The position numbers and the translations under genes are program-made. The notes under the pieces were generated by a model. That model was not told where the DNA came from and did no database searches. It saw only the letters and a list, made by a program, of their open reading frames with translations. Positions 54,133 to 63,367 of a DNA stretch of 64,000 nucleotides are shown piece by piece. Positions within the stretch are counted from its first letter, which is position 1. Each line of letters begins with the position of its first letter. The stretch comes from Verrucomicrobium spinosum DSM 4136 = JCM 18804 (GTDB lineage Bacteria > Verrucomicrobiota > Verrucomicrobiia > Verrucomicrobiales > Verrucomicrobiaceae): positions 3,381,105-3,445,104 of the forward strand of contig NZ_ABIZ01000001.1 in the NCBI RefSeq assembly GCF_000172155.1, read 5' to 3'.

Positions 54133-55238
54133 AGCCCTTCGACAACATCTACGAGGGTAAACGGGTTCTCGTTACCGGTCACACGGGGTTCAAGGGAGCG
54201 TGGATGTCCCTGTGGCTGCATGCATTGGGTGCTGAAGTCAGCGGGTATTCGCTGCCGCCAGCATCCTCCCAGTCCCTGTTCTCCCTGCTCGCGCCTGATT
54301 TGTTCAGGGAATCGGTGCTGGCGGATGTGAGGGATGGCAACTGCCTGAAGGGCGCCATCGCCCGCATACGGCCTGAGATCATCTTCCATCTTGCGGCGCA
54401 ACCCCTTGTGGGGCTGTCGTACAAACAGCCACTAGACACCTTCACCACCAATGCGCTGGGCACCGCGCTGCTGCTGGAGAGTCTGAGGGATATCAAGGCG
54501 GAGTGCGCAGTGGTCGTGGTAACCAGTGACAAATGCTACCGCAACGACAACAGCGGCATCCCGTTCAAGGAGAGTGACCCGTTGGGAGGGAGTGACGTTT
54601 ACTCCATGAGCAAGGCGGCCACGGAGCTCGTGGTGAGCTCCTGGCATTCGTCGTTCTTCAAGAACAACGCTGACCTGGGCGCACTGGCGACCGGACGGGC
54701 GGGCAATGTGGTGGGGGGAGGAGACTATGCTGAAGACAGAATCGTTCCTGATTTGGTGCGCTCCTACGTCTCGAAGGAAGCCCTCGTGTTGCGCAGGCCC
54801 CATGCCACCCGTCCCTGGCAACATGTGCTGGAGTCGCTAAGCGGCTACCTTTCATTGGGACAGCGTCTGTTGTCTTCACCGAACAAGGAAGAGTTGCTGA
54901 GCTTCAACTTCGGACCGGATCCGGACGCTGAGCGAAGCGTCCAGGAACTGGTCGATCAATGGGGCCAGGAATGGCCTTCTGAGTTCTCCGTCAAAACTGA
55001 TTCCCAGCCGGCCTATGCCGAGGCCTACAAGCTGGGCCTGGACCACTCACTCGCCACGGCCACCCTTGGCTGGAAGCCCGTGTGGGACTTTGCCAAAACG
55101 GTGAAGAGCACTGCTGAATGGTATCGGCTCCGTCATGAAGGCAGCGCGTCCACTGAAATGATGGTGGCGTTCACCCGCTCCCAGATCGCGTCGTACGTGG
55201 CAGACGCTGCCGCAAAGAAAATTTCCTGGGCCAACTGA
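54126..55238 (+). CDS. rfbG: CDP-glucose 4,6-dehydratase
   Basis: A 370-residue extended short-chain dehydrogenase converting CDP-glucose to CDP-4-keto-6-deoxyglucose. The NAD-binding motif VTGHTGFKG, the VVVTSDKCYRN stretch and the catalytic YSMSK (YxxxK) are present. Length matches RfbG. Coupled to rfbF by a 7-base overlap. In classical clusters rfbH (a 3-dehydrase) follows, but here a methyltransferase comes next. Confidence 0.94.
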   Translation: MVKPFDNIYEGKRVLVTGHTGFKGAWMSLWLHALGAEVSGYSLPPASSQSLFSLLAPDLFRESVLADVRDGNCLKGAIARIRPEIIFHLAAQPLVGLSYKQPLDTFTTNALGTALLLESLRDIKAECAVVVVTSDKCYRNDNSGIPFKESDPLGGSDVYSMSKAATELVVSSWHSSFFKNNADLGALATGRAGNVVGGGDYAEDRIVPDLVRSYVSKEALVLRRPHATRPWQHVLESLSGYLSLGQRLLSSPNKEELLSFNFGPDPDAERSVQELVDQWGQEWPSEFSVKTDSQPAYAEAYKLGLDHSLATATLGWKPVWDFAKTVKSTAEWYRLRHEGSASTEMMVAFTRSQIASYVADAAAKKISWAN

Positions 55239-55254
55239 CTTATCACAACCCCAC

Positions 55255-56484
55255 ATGTCCACACCCGTAAAGTGCCGCTCCTGCGGTTCGCAAGACCTGA
55301 AAGAGGTGATCAACCTCGGCCAGCAACCCCTGGCAAACAACCTCCTCAGCGCCCAGGATCTAAGCAAGGAGGAGCCAAAATTCCCGCTGGATGTCTGGGT
55401 CTGCCAGAAATGCTGGCTGATGCAGATCTCCCACATCATTCCTCCGGTCACGCTTTTCAGCGAGTACGTCTATTTCTCCTCGTTCTCGGACCAGATGCTC
55501 GCGCATGCGAAGCAGGCTGCGGGGCGATACACGGAAGAGTTCGGACTGGGGCAAGACAGCTTCGTTGTTGAAGTGGCCAGCAATGATGGCTACTTGCTCA
55601 AGAACTTTGTGGAAGCCAACGTCCCATGCCTGGGGTTTGAACCGGCTTCCAATGTGGCTGAGGTGGCGCGCAGCAAGGGCGTGGAGACCCGCGGGGAGTT
55701 TTTTGGGAAAGAGTCTGCTTCTGGGCTGGCGAATGAAAGAGGCGGGGCGGACCTGATCCTTGGAAACAACGTGTTCGCGCATGCTCCGGAGCCAAATGAC
55801 TTCGTGGCGGGGCTAGCGGCATTGTTGAAAACTGGCGGCAGGATAGTCCTCGAATTTCCCTACGGGGTAGATATGATTGAGAAGGTCGAGTTTGACACCA
55901 TCTACCACGAGCATGTCTTCTACTTCACCCTGCTGCCGCTGCTCCCGCTGTTTCACAGGCACGGGCTGGAGATCTATCACGTGGAGCACCTGCCCATCCA
56001 TGGAGGGTCACTCCGAATTTTTGCCACCCAGACAGGGAAGGATGCGGTGCGTGATTCTGTCACTGCGCTCGCGGCGCGGGAGTCCGAACTGGGGGTGGAC
56101 TCGCTTGCCTACTATGAGCGGTTCAGCGAACACGCAGAAAGCGTTAAAGCTGATCTGATTGCATTCCTGGATGAGCAGCGGTCGCAAGGCAAGGAGGTGG
56201 CAGCCTACGGTGCTTCTGCAAAAGGAAGCACCCTGCTGAACTTTGTGGGAACTCCTGCGGCTGACCTGGCGTTCATGGCAGACCGCAGCACCTACAAACA
56301 CGGTCTTCACAGCCCCGGGCTGCACATTCAGATCGTCCCTGCGGAGGAGTTGGTCCAGCGGAAACCGGATTTTGCCATCCTCCTGGTGTGGAACTTTGCG
56401 CACGAGATCATGAAACAACAGGCGGAGTATTCCTCCCAGGGAGGCAAGTTTGTAATCCCACTGCCGCGGCTAAAGGTCATCTAG
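55255..56484 (+). CDS. sugar C-methyltransferase, TylC3-like
   Basis: A 409-residue SAM-dependent methyltransferase with the three-domain layout of NDP-sugar C-3 methyltransferases: an N-terminal zinc finger with Cys7, Cys10, Cys50 and Cys53; a Rossmann domain with the SAM motif VVEVASNDGYLL (about residues 103-114); and a C-terminal half containing IYHEHVFYF, including the His of the family active site, and AAYGASAKGSTLLNF. Such enzymes methylate C-3 of NDP-4-keto-6-deoxy sugars. Directly downstream of rfbG (16 bases), so its substrate is probably the CDP-4-keto product. Confidence 0.85.
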   Translation: MSTPVKCRSCGSQDLKEVINLGQQPLANNLLSAQDLSKEEPKFPLDVWVCQKCWLMQISHIIPPVTLFSEYVYFSSFSDQMLAHAKQAAGRYTEEFGLGQDSFVVEVASNDGYLLKNFVEANVPCLGFEPASNVAEVARSKGVETRGEFFGKESASGLANERGGADLILGNNVFAHAPEPNDFVAGLAALLKTGGRIVLEFPYGVDMIEKVEFDTIYHEHVFYFTLLPLLPLFHRHGLEIYHVEHLPIHGGSLRIFATQTGKDAVRDSVTALAARESELGVDSLAYYERFSEHAESVKADLIAFLDEQRSQGKEVAAYGASAKGSTLLNFVGTPAADLAFMADRSTYKHGLHSPGLHIQIVPAEELVQRKPDFAILLVWNFAHEIMKQQAEYSSQGGKFVIPLPRLKVI

Positions 56485-56530
56485 TTCACTGGGCCCGACC
56501 TGATCCCTTGATGAAAAACTCACTGTACAC

Positions 56531-57406
56531 ATGAAGCTTTTTGTGACGGGTGCCACCGGATTCATTGGGCAGTCGTTCTGTAGAATTGCTGCAGAACGCG
56601 GGCATCAGGTGCTGGGGCTTTCAAGAAATGTCCATCGGCCGTCCCAGGATTCTTGTGAGTTGATCGAGGGCTCTCTGGACAAGGTGCCATGGGGAAAGGT
56701 TCGAGCCTTTTCCCCGGATGCCTTGGTTCATCTCGCCTGGCTGGTCAAGCCAGGGACGGTGAACTCACCGGAAAATGAGGCGCTTATGGCACAGTCTGCG
56801 AAATTGTTCGAGGCCGCAGTAGGTGCAGGCGTGTCCCATATCGCCGGTACGGGAACCTGCATCGAGTACGCTCCCTCCAGTGACAGACTGGACGAGGAAA
56901 CCTCCCCACTGGGTCCGGAGACAGCGTATTCACGCGCGAAGCTCGCCACCTTGGGCCATCTCAAGCGCCTGGCCTCGACAGTGCACATCAGCTGGTCCTG
57001 GTACCGTATTTTCTATGTCTATGGAGCAGGTGAGCACCCCGACCGCCTCTCCGCATCCATCCTGCAACGCCTCTCCCAGCGTCATGACGTGGTTCTGAGG
57101 ACGCCTCAAAGCGTCAAGGACTACATCCATGTGGATGACGTGGCTTCCGCCATGATCTGGGGGCTGGAAAGGAATCTGAACGGGCCAATCAACATCGGCA
57201 GCGGGGAGGGGATTCGCATCGTTGACTTTGCCCGGGCCGCCGCAGCGGTTCTCGGCATTGAAGCGGATCACATCAAAGACTCACAGCCTCCCGCTGTTGA
57301 CCCTTTTCCGGTAACGGTGGCTGATATCTCGAAGCTGCGCGCCTCAGGGTGGGAACCGCAAGTCACCCTCCAACAAGGCCTGCGAGGCATGGCTGCATTG
57401 CTCTGA
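56531..57406 (+). CDS. NAD-dependent epimerase/dehydratase (SDR)
   Basis: A 291-residue extended SDR: Rossmann motif VTGATGFIGQ at residues 4-13 and catalytic YSRAK (YxxxK) near residue 135, with DYIHVDDVASAM and GPINIGSGEGIRIVDFARA typical of NDP-sugar epimerases/reductases. It ends the sugar-modification block and probably performs the final reduction or epimerisation of the methylated CDP-sugar. A single gap of 46 bases separates it from the methyltransferase gene. Confidence 0.82.
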   Translation: MKLFVTGATGFIGQSFCRIAAERGHQVLGLSRNVHRPSQDSCELIEGSLDKVPWGKVRAFSPDALVHLAWLVKPGTVNSPENEALMAQSAKLFEAAVGAGVSHIAGTGTCIEYAPSSDRLDEETSPLGPETAYSRAKLATLGHLKRLASTVHISWSWYRIFYVYGAGEHPDRLSASILQRLSQRHDVVLRTPQSVKDYIHVDDVASAMIWGLERNLNGPINIGSGEGIRIVDFARAAAAVLGIEADHIKDSQPPAVDPFPVTVADISKLRASGWEPQVTLQQGLRGMAALL

Positions 57407-57413
57407 ATGTCTT

Positions 57414-58874
57414 ATGGAACTCTTTACCGTCATTGTGCCAGTTCTGAATCGTGTGCACACGATCGCTCACACGCTGTTGTCGTGTCTGGTGCAGAACGAT
57501 GAGCGTTTTCAGATCCTCGTGAGCGACAATCACAGCTCAGACGGGACCTATGAGGAGCTGGTGCGATGGGCGGCCAGAGATGCAAGAATCACGCTCATCC
57601 GTCCGCCGTGCCGCATGGGACAGGCCACTCACTGGGAGTTTGCCCTTGAGCATGTGAGGGAAGGCTATTTCATGTTTCTGGGAGGGGACGACGCCCTTCT
57701 CCCTCGCTGCATGGAGCGGGCACGTGCCTGTCTCGCGGCTCACCCCGGAGTCAAAGCCTTGCATTCCCCCATCTGTGTCACCTACTTGTACCCGGATGTG
57801 CATGGGGAACGGGCTGGGTGTTTGACGACCTGGCCGAAGGTCGGAATGGAACTCCGCGACAGCGGTGAGTGGCTGCGCCGGGTGATCGGAGGCGAGTGCG
57901 GCATCCTTGAGTTGCCCTACCCGTATGCCTTTGCCTGGTGTCACATGGATGTTTTGGACGATGTGCGAAAGAAGGGCCGCCTCATCCCATGCCGGACGCC
58001 ACCCGTATTTCTCGCGTTGGCTGCCGCACGGTACAGCTCTCAATTCCTCATGGTGAGTCCTGGATTTGCTGCTCCTGGAGTCTCCCGTGAGAGCATCGGC
58101 TACAGCTGCCAGTTCCCCGGAGGGGACCGGGTGCAGGATCGCAAATTCTTTCGTGAAGATGACATCGCGGCGAAGGACATCCCGTACCATCCCAAGGTGG
58201 GAGTGTCCCGCTCTGAGCACATGCACGTGGGCGAGACCCTCTTGAGGGCAAAGGAGGCCGGGTTGCTGGATGACAGTACTAAGATAGCCTGGGACCGCCT
58301 GGTGGCTCTTGCTTACAGGGAGTTCGCAGTGGCCGACTGGTCGGTTGAGGACCGGCAGGCAAACTTTGCATCCCTCCAGATCGTGGCGCGGAACTTTGGT
58401 TGTGAAGCGATGCTGCCAGAGCTCGATGAGAAATCGAACATGGGCTCCTGGATGAAGCAACTGCCGTTCGAGCTTCCCAGGCCGCGGGCTTCTGCACGGG
58501 AGATCGTCATTGATCTCAAGCCGCTGGATGTGCAAGGCGTTCACCAAGCAGCGCGCCTGGGCGATGAAATCCTGGAAGCCCTCGTTTGTTCAAAACAGGG
58601 CTCGGTCCAAGAGATGCGATGCGATGTGAGGTCGCTGTCCTGGTGCTTCACGCAGATAGTGAAGACTGTTGCGGCAACGGATGAAGTGGCCGAGCTCCTT
58701 GAACAGTTGGAGCTGCGAACAGAGGAGTCCAAGCGACGCGCGGCGGAGAGGGACAAAGCCAAGCAGATGGTGGTGGAACTCAATGAGAGGCTCAAGAAGA
58801 CCAAAATAAACGCCGCCAAACCCTCCAGAAAACTGGGAGACAGACTGAAGCGACTTTTCAGCGCCTCCTCGTGA
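57414..58874 (+). CDS. family 2 glycosyltransferase, array member 1
   Basis: A 486-residue cytoplasmic glycosyltransferase. The GT-A domain (about residues 1-230) shows VIVPVLNRVHTIAHTLLSC, VSDNHSSDGT, HWEFALEHV and GGDDALLPRCMERAR, where DD is the metal/nucleotide-sugar site. A conserved middle region has CRTPPVFLALAAARY and SRSEHMHVGETLL. The C-terminus is a charged coiled-coil with the motif EESKRRAAERDKAK and a basic amphipathic end (KLGDRLKRLFSASS) that could touch the membrane. First of five tandem paralogues; its stop overlaps the next start (GTGA). Confidence 0.85.
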   Translation: MELFTVIVPVLNRVHTIAHTLLSCLVQNDERFQILVSDNHSSDGTYEELVRWAARDARITLIRPPCRMGQATHWEFALEHVREGYFMFLGGDDALLPRCMERARACLAAHPGVKALHSPICVTYLYPDVHGERAGCLTTWPKVGMELRDSGEWLRRVIGGECGILELPYPYAFAWCHMDVLDDVRKKGRLIPCRTPPVFLALAAARYSSQFLMVSPGFAAPGVSRESIGYSCQFPGGDRVQDRKFFREDDIAAKDIPYHPKVGVSRSEHMHVGETLLRAKEAGLLDDSTKIAWDRLVALAYREFAVADWSVEDRQANFASLQIVARNFGCEAMLPELDEKSNMGSWMKQLPFELPRPRASAREIVIDLKPLDVQGVHQAARLGDEILEALVCSKQGSVQEMRCDVRSLSWCFTQIVKTVAATDEVAELLEQLELRTEESKRRAAERDKAKQMVVELNERLKKTKINAAKPSRKLGDRLKRLFSASS

Positions 58875-60379
58875 CCGCTGCGACCTGGAACATGGAAGCG
58901 CCCCAATCCCATCCTCACTACAACATCGTCATCCCGGTACTCAACCGGGTTGATACGCTTGCTGCGACCCTTCGCTCCTGCACCAGCCAGTCTGGAGATG
59001 ACATCGGAATCATCGTCAGTGACAACTTGAGTGAAGATGGGTCCGGGGAAATCGCGGAAGCTTTTGCCCGTGAGGACTCACGAATCGAAGTGGTGCGGCC
59101 ACCCCGTCGTCTGGGGCAGGCGAGGCATTGGGAGTTTGCCCTCAAACATGTCAGGAGGGGCTTTTTCATTCTTCTTGGTGCCGATGATGCCCTGCTGCCA
59201 GACAGTGTGTCCAGAGTACGGGCACTGACAGCGCTTTATCCGGAGGTGCAGGCCTTTCATGGGGTGTATCCCCCCATGTACACTTATCCCGAGGTGGGCA
59301 ACTCCCACGCCGGGCATCTGACGCTTTCTCTCAGCCCGCTGTTGGAGACAAGATCGTCCGCAGAGTGGCTGAGGCGGCTGTTGGAAGGAGAGGGTTCCGT
59401 TCTGGATCTCCCCTTTGCTTACGGCATGGCCTGGATGAACATTTCGATCTTGCGGGGAGTAGAGGCAAAAACAGGATCTATGATCCCGTGTCGCACGCCG
59501 CCCGTCTTTCTTGCGATCATTGCCGCCCTTGCATGTGAAAAGTTTCTCTGTGTCGTCCCTGGATTTGGATGTCCCGCGGCCTCGGCCAGCAGCATCGGGA
59601 TCAGTGTGCACAGCCCCTCTGGAGACCGGAGGAAGGATCAGCAGTACTTCGAGGAGACCGGCATTGAGGTCAAAGATGTCTCGTTTCATCCTTTTATAGG
59701 CCACTCTCGTTCTGAGCACATGCACGTTGCAGAGACCCTCCTGACGATGCGGGAGCACGGGCTTCTACAGCCGGAGTTGCCCGTCAGATGGGATCGCCTG
59801 GTGGCAAATGCCCACCGCGAACTGGCCGCCGGTGCCTGGACCCTTCAGGATCGGGAGGCGAACTTGGCTCACTTGATGAAGGCATCCCAGCATCTGGATT
59901 GTGAGCACATCATGAAGCTGGCGCTTGAACATCCCGATCCCTCAGCATGGCAATCGGCCCTTCCCTTTGCGCTGGCCCCCACCTACCGCCCGCCGTCGCT
60001 GCTCACTCTCGATCTGCGGCCCTTGGGCGTCAAAGACGTTTTGGGCGCTTCACAAGTCGCCGGTCTGCTCCTTGCAGATCTCCAGCCCAGTGGTGGTCCC
60101 GATCTGCCCTTCACCCCTATTGAAGATCCGGGTTTCAACCCCACCACGATCGAGGTTCTGGGCGGGATCTCCTCCGTGGCGCGCATGGTCTGCGGGCTCC
60201 AGGAGGAGCTAGCCAAACGAACGGCTGAATCAACGCGGCGGGGGGCTGAAAGGGACCGGGCGAAGTCCCAGGTACAAGCCCTGCGCAAGGAGGTGGCGGC
60301 TTTGAAGGTGAGTCTGAGTGACTCACAACGAACCCCCAAAGGCGGCTGGATCCAGCGTGTGCTGCGGAGAGGCGTTTGA
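58871..60379 (+). CDS. family 2 glycosyltransferase, array member 2
   Basis: A 502-residue paralogue of the preceding gene with the same three parts. IVIPVLNRVDTLAATLRSC, SDNLSEDGSG, HWEFALKHV and GADDALLPDSVSRVR form the GT-A domain; CRTPPVFLAIIAALA and SRSEHMHVAETLL the middle region; AESTRRGAERDRAK and the basic tail WIQRVLRRG the C-terminus. GTG 58871 overlaps the previous stop; ATG 58892 is an alternative seven codons on. Confidence 0.84.
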   Translation: MTAATWNMEAPQSHPHYNIVIPVLNRVDTLAATLRSCTSQSGDDIGIIVSDNLSEDGSGEIAEAFAREDSRIEVVRPPRRLGQARHWEFALKHVRRGFFILLGADDALLPDSVSRVRALTALYPEVQAFHGVYPPMYTYPEVGNSHAGHLTLSLSPLLETRSSAEWLRRLLEGEGSVLDLPFAYGMAWMNISILRGVEAKTGSMIPCRTPPVFLAIIAALACEKFLCVVPGFGCPAASASSIGISVHSPSGDRRKDQQYFEETGIEVKDVSFHPFIGHSRSEHMHVAETLLTMREHGLLQPELPVRWDRLVANAHRELAAGAWTLQDREANLAHLMKASQHLDCEHIMKLALEHPDPSAWQSALPFALAPTYRPPSLLTLDLRPLGVKDVLGASQVAGLLLADLQPSGGPDLPFTPIEDPGFNPTTIEVLGGISSVARMVCGLQEELAKRTAESTRRGAERDRAKSQVQALRKEVAALKVSLSDSQRTPKGGWIQRVLRRGV

Positions 60380-60391
60380 ACTTGTGACCTA

Positions 60392-61840
60392 GTGAAGACC
60401 AAGATGACCTTCTTCTCAGTTATCATCCCCACCAGCAATCGCTGCCACACCCTGGAGCAGACCATCCGCTCGTGCATGGCTCAGGATGATGAGCATCTCC
60501 GGATCGTCGTCAGCGACAACCACAGCACCGATGCCACGCGGGATGTGGTGGAGGGACTGGCAAAAAAGGATGCCCGCATCCTGTATCAACAGCCGCCTCA
60601 TAGGATGTCGCTTGCCGCCCACTGGGAGTATTGCCTGATGAATCAGAGTGCGGGGCAATACGCCATGCTGCTGGGGTCAGATGATGCACTGCTGCCAGGT
60701 TGCATGAAGCGGGCTCGTGCAGCTCTTCATGAGCATCCCGGCATCGAGGTGCTTCACAGCTATCCTTGTCCAGCCTACTATTACGATGATTCCCAGTCGC
60801 CCAATGCGGGCAAGCTCTTCATGGTCCTGCGACAGGGCCATGAGATTCGTCAATCAAGTGACTGGCTTCGCCAGGTGGCCGAGGCCAGGGCCGAGATCAC
60901 GCAGTTGCCGTTCCCCTATCAGCAGAGCTGGGTGAAGACGGACGTGTTTCAGCGGATCATCTCCAGAACGGGTCGGCTCATTCATTCACCCATGCCTGAT
61001 TTGTTCCTCGCGGTCGCGGTGGCGGCGGTGACGGATTCATACTTGTCTGTTTACCCCGGCTTCGGGCTTGGCGGGTACTCGGCCTCAAGCAATGGGAGCG
61101 CTACCACGCAACCTCGCGGCGATCGCAAGCTGGAGGACCAGTTCTATGCCGAGAATGAAATTACACTGCACAAGAAGGTGAATTACTCGCGGTCCCTCCC
61201 CGTCTTAGTCGGTGAGGTGCTCCTACAGGCCCGGGACAAAGGACTGCTGCCATCGGACATGACCATTGCATGGGAGAAATTCATCGCCCGCGCTTGGGTG
61301 GAATGTCACTCTTGGGATTGGTCCCCGGAAGAAACGGCTGAAAACGCCGCTGCTCTTACCAGGCTGGCGGAAGCCATGGACTGCGTGGAGGTAATGCAAC
61401 AGTCTCGGACCTTCAGGTCTATCTCGGACTGGGAGGCGTCCACAGAATGGCTGATCAACTGGCCACATTATCCCATTGATCTCGCCTTGGATGTTCGCCC
61501 TCTACAGATCCGTGGGGTGGATGAAGTGGCTGAGCTCGTGGAAGACATTCTCCAGTGCGCGGGCCCGGAAGGGCCCATCCCAGCCAAGGCGATTGCACGG
61601 GTGATTGACCAGCGGTTCGGGCGTTTCTCCGAGGCCCCCGACGCAGGCCAAAACAAACTGCTTCATTCTGTGGTAATAAAAAATCTCGAGTTGCAATTAG
61701 AGCTACAAGAGTCTGCCAACCTGATCACGCGACTCCGTGCCGAATCGGCCCGGCGCGCGCAGGAGAGGGACAAGGCCAAAGCGAAGAGCAGAGAATACCG
61801 TGAACAGATCGACCGCATGCGGAAGGAAAAGGTAAAATAG
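60392..61840 (+). CDS. family 2 glycosyltransferase, array member 3 (most divergent)
   Basis: A 482-residue paralogue. The GT-A part has VIIPTSNRCHTLEQTIRSC, VSDNHSTDAT, HWEYCLMNQ and GSDDALLPGCMKRAR. It departs from the others in the middle: SPMPDLFLAVAVAAV replaces the CRTPPVFLALA block and the SRSEHMHVAETLL motif reads SRSLPVLVGEVLL. That suggests different donor or acceptor specificity. The C-terminal motif is retained (AESARRAQERDKAK) but the basic tail is shorter. The start is either GTG 60392 or ATG 60404. Confidence 0.82.
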   Translation: MKTKMTFFSVIIPTSNRCHTLEQTIRSCMAQDDEHLRIVVSDNHSTDATRDVVEGLAKKDARILYQQPPHRMSLAAHWEYCLMNQSAGQYAMLLGSDDALLPGCMKRARAALHEHPGIEVLHSYPCPAYYYDDSQSPNAGKLFMVLRQGHEIRQSSDWLRQVAEARAEITQLPFPYQQSWVKTDVFQRIISRTGRLIHSPMPDLFLAVAVAAVTDSYLSVYPGFGLGGYSASSNGSATTQPRGDRKLEDQFYAENEITLHKKVNYSRSLPVLVGEVLLQARDKGLLPSDMTIAWEKFIARAWVECHSWDWSPEETAENAAALTRLAEAMDCVEVMQQSRTFRSISDWEASTEWLINWPHYPIDLALDVRPLQIRGVDEVAELVEDILQCAGPEGPIPAKAIARVIDQRFGRFSEAPDAGQNKLLHSVVIKNLELQLELQESANLITRLRAESARRAQERDKAKAKSREYREQIDRMRKEKVK

Positions 61841-61861
61841 GCACTCAACGACTCCCCTCCA

Positions 61862-63337
61862 ATGTCCATGTTTACTGTTGTGATACCCACCCTGGACCGG
61901 GCCGAGACCTTGGCCCACACCCTGAAATCCTGCACGATTCAAGGAGGCGATGACTTTGAGGTTCTGGTGAGTGACAACTTGAGCGTGGATAACACTGCGG
62001 AGGTGCTTGCTCATTTTCAGAAGTTAGAGCCGAGGTTGAGGGTTGTCCGTCCGCGCCGTCGGCTGGGTCAGGCCACTCACTGGGAGTTTGCCCTTGGCCA
62101 TGCCCAACCCGGCTTCGTGATGGTGCTGGGGGCGGACGATGCCCTGTTGCCGCATTGCATGGAGCGCGCGAGGAAAGCGCTGGAACGATTCCCTGACGCG
62201 AAGGTCCTCTCCAGTACCGCAGGCATCCTCTACTTCTACCCCAATGCGGGTGGCAAAGAGTCCGGACAGCTCAACTTAATTGATCAAGGGGAGCGCATGG
62301 AAGTCAGGAGTTCTCGAGAAGGGCTCTCGAAGCTCCTCAATGCGGACTGCCGGGTGACGGATCTGCCTTATCCCTATGGCTGTGCCTGGATGCACACCAG
62401 CCTTCTGGATCGAGTGCGCTCCCAAACCGGGCGTCTGATACCGTGTCGGACGCCACCTGTCTTCCTCACACTAGCCTGCCTTGCCTACACGGATGACTAC
62501 GTGCATGTGGATCCGGGCTTCGCCTGTCCCGGTGTGTCAGCCAAGAGCATTGGGTACAGCGCCCAACATGCTCACGGGGATCGGGAGCGTGACAAGGAGT
62601 TCTTTGAAGAGAGCAATATTGAGGAGAAAGACATCGCCTTTCATCCCCTGGTGGGCGACTCGCGTGCAGAACACATCCACGTTGCAGAGACCCTCCTGAT
62701 GGCCCAGGAAGCAGGGGTGCTTCCCCGTGAGCCAGCCATTCCCTGGACCAAGTTTATTGCGCTTGCCTACCGGGATTTTCAACGTGGAGAGTGGAGTGAA
62801 AGGGATCAGAAGTCGAATCTGGAATCACTGCAACGGGTCAGCAAGAACATGGGGTGTGGCGACATCATTGAGAGGGCTCTGGAACTAGGCGACATCTCTC
62901 GTTGGAAGCAGACCTTGGGATTTACCCTGCTGGAGTTCACCATTGACGGGGCGAGCGTCCAGATGGATACCACTCCCATGAAATTGGAGGGCGTGCATGA
63001 AGCCGCTCACCTGGCGGACACACTTCTCCAGGCGCGGGTAGAGAGTATCAACGGACGGGCGATTTCTACCATGAATCTTCCTGCTGAATACTTCCTCCGC
63101 TGGCTTCTCAGTTCACTGGATGGGAACCGAACACTACGGGCTCAGTACAATACGCGGTGTGTCGAATCAGACCGGCGCGCCGCAGAAAGGGAGCGTGCAA
63201 AGGCGCTGCTGGCGGAGGCGAAATCACAGATCCGTGAATTGAGGACCTCCAGGCCGGTCCGGGCAAAGAGCTTGGCAAGCCGTCTCTTTCGCAGATTCAG
63301 GATGCGCAAACCGTCGAGTGAGGGGGACGCCATTTAA
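61862..63337 (+). CDS. family 2 glycosyltransferase, array member 4
   Basis: A 491-residue paralogue closest in layout to member 1: VVIPTLDRAETLAHTLKSC, VSDNLSVDNT, HWEFALGHA, GADDALLPHCMERAR, CRTPPVFLTLACLAY, SRAEHIHVAETLL, then VESDRRAAERERAK and a strongly basic end (SLASRLFRRFRMRK). ATG 61862 gives the normal N-terminus. It follows member 3 after 21 bases. Confidence 0.84.
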   Translation: MSMFTVVIPTLDRAETLAHTLKSCTIQGGDDFEVLVSDNLSVDNTAEVLAHFQKLEPRLRVVRPRRRLGQATHWEFALGHAQPGFVMVLGADDALLPHCMERARKALERFPDAKVLSSTAGILYFYPNAGGKESGQLNLIDQGERMEVRSSREGLSKLLNADCRVTDLPYPYGCAWMHTSLLDRVRSQTGRLIPCRTPPVFLTLACLAYTDDYVHVDPGFACPGVSAKSIGYSAQHAHGDRERDKEFFEESNIEEKDIAFHPLVGDSRAEHIHVAETLLMAQEAGVLPREPAIPWTKFIALAYRDFQRGEWSERDQKSNLESLQRVSKNMGCGDIIERALELGDISRWKQTLGFTLLEFTIDGASVQMDTTPMKLEGVHEAAHLADTLLQARVESINGRAISTMNLPAEYFLRWLLSSLDGNRTLRAQYNTRCVESDRRAAERERAKALLAEAKSQIRELRTSRPVRAKSLASRLFRRFRMRKPSSEGDAI

Positions 63338-63367
63338 AGGGGCCCCGGCTGCATCTGCCTGAATACC

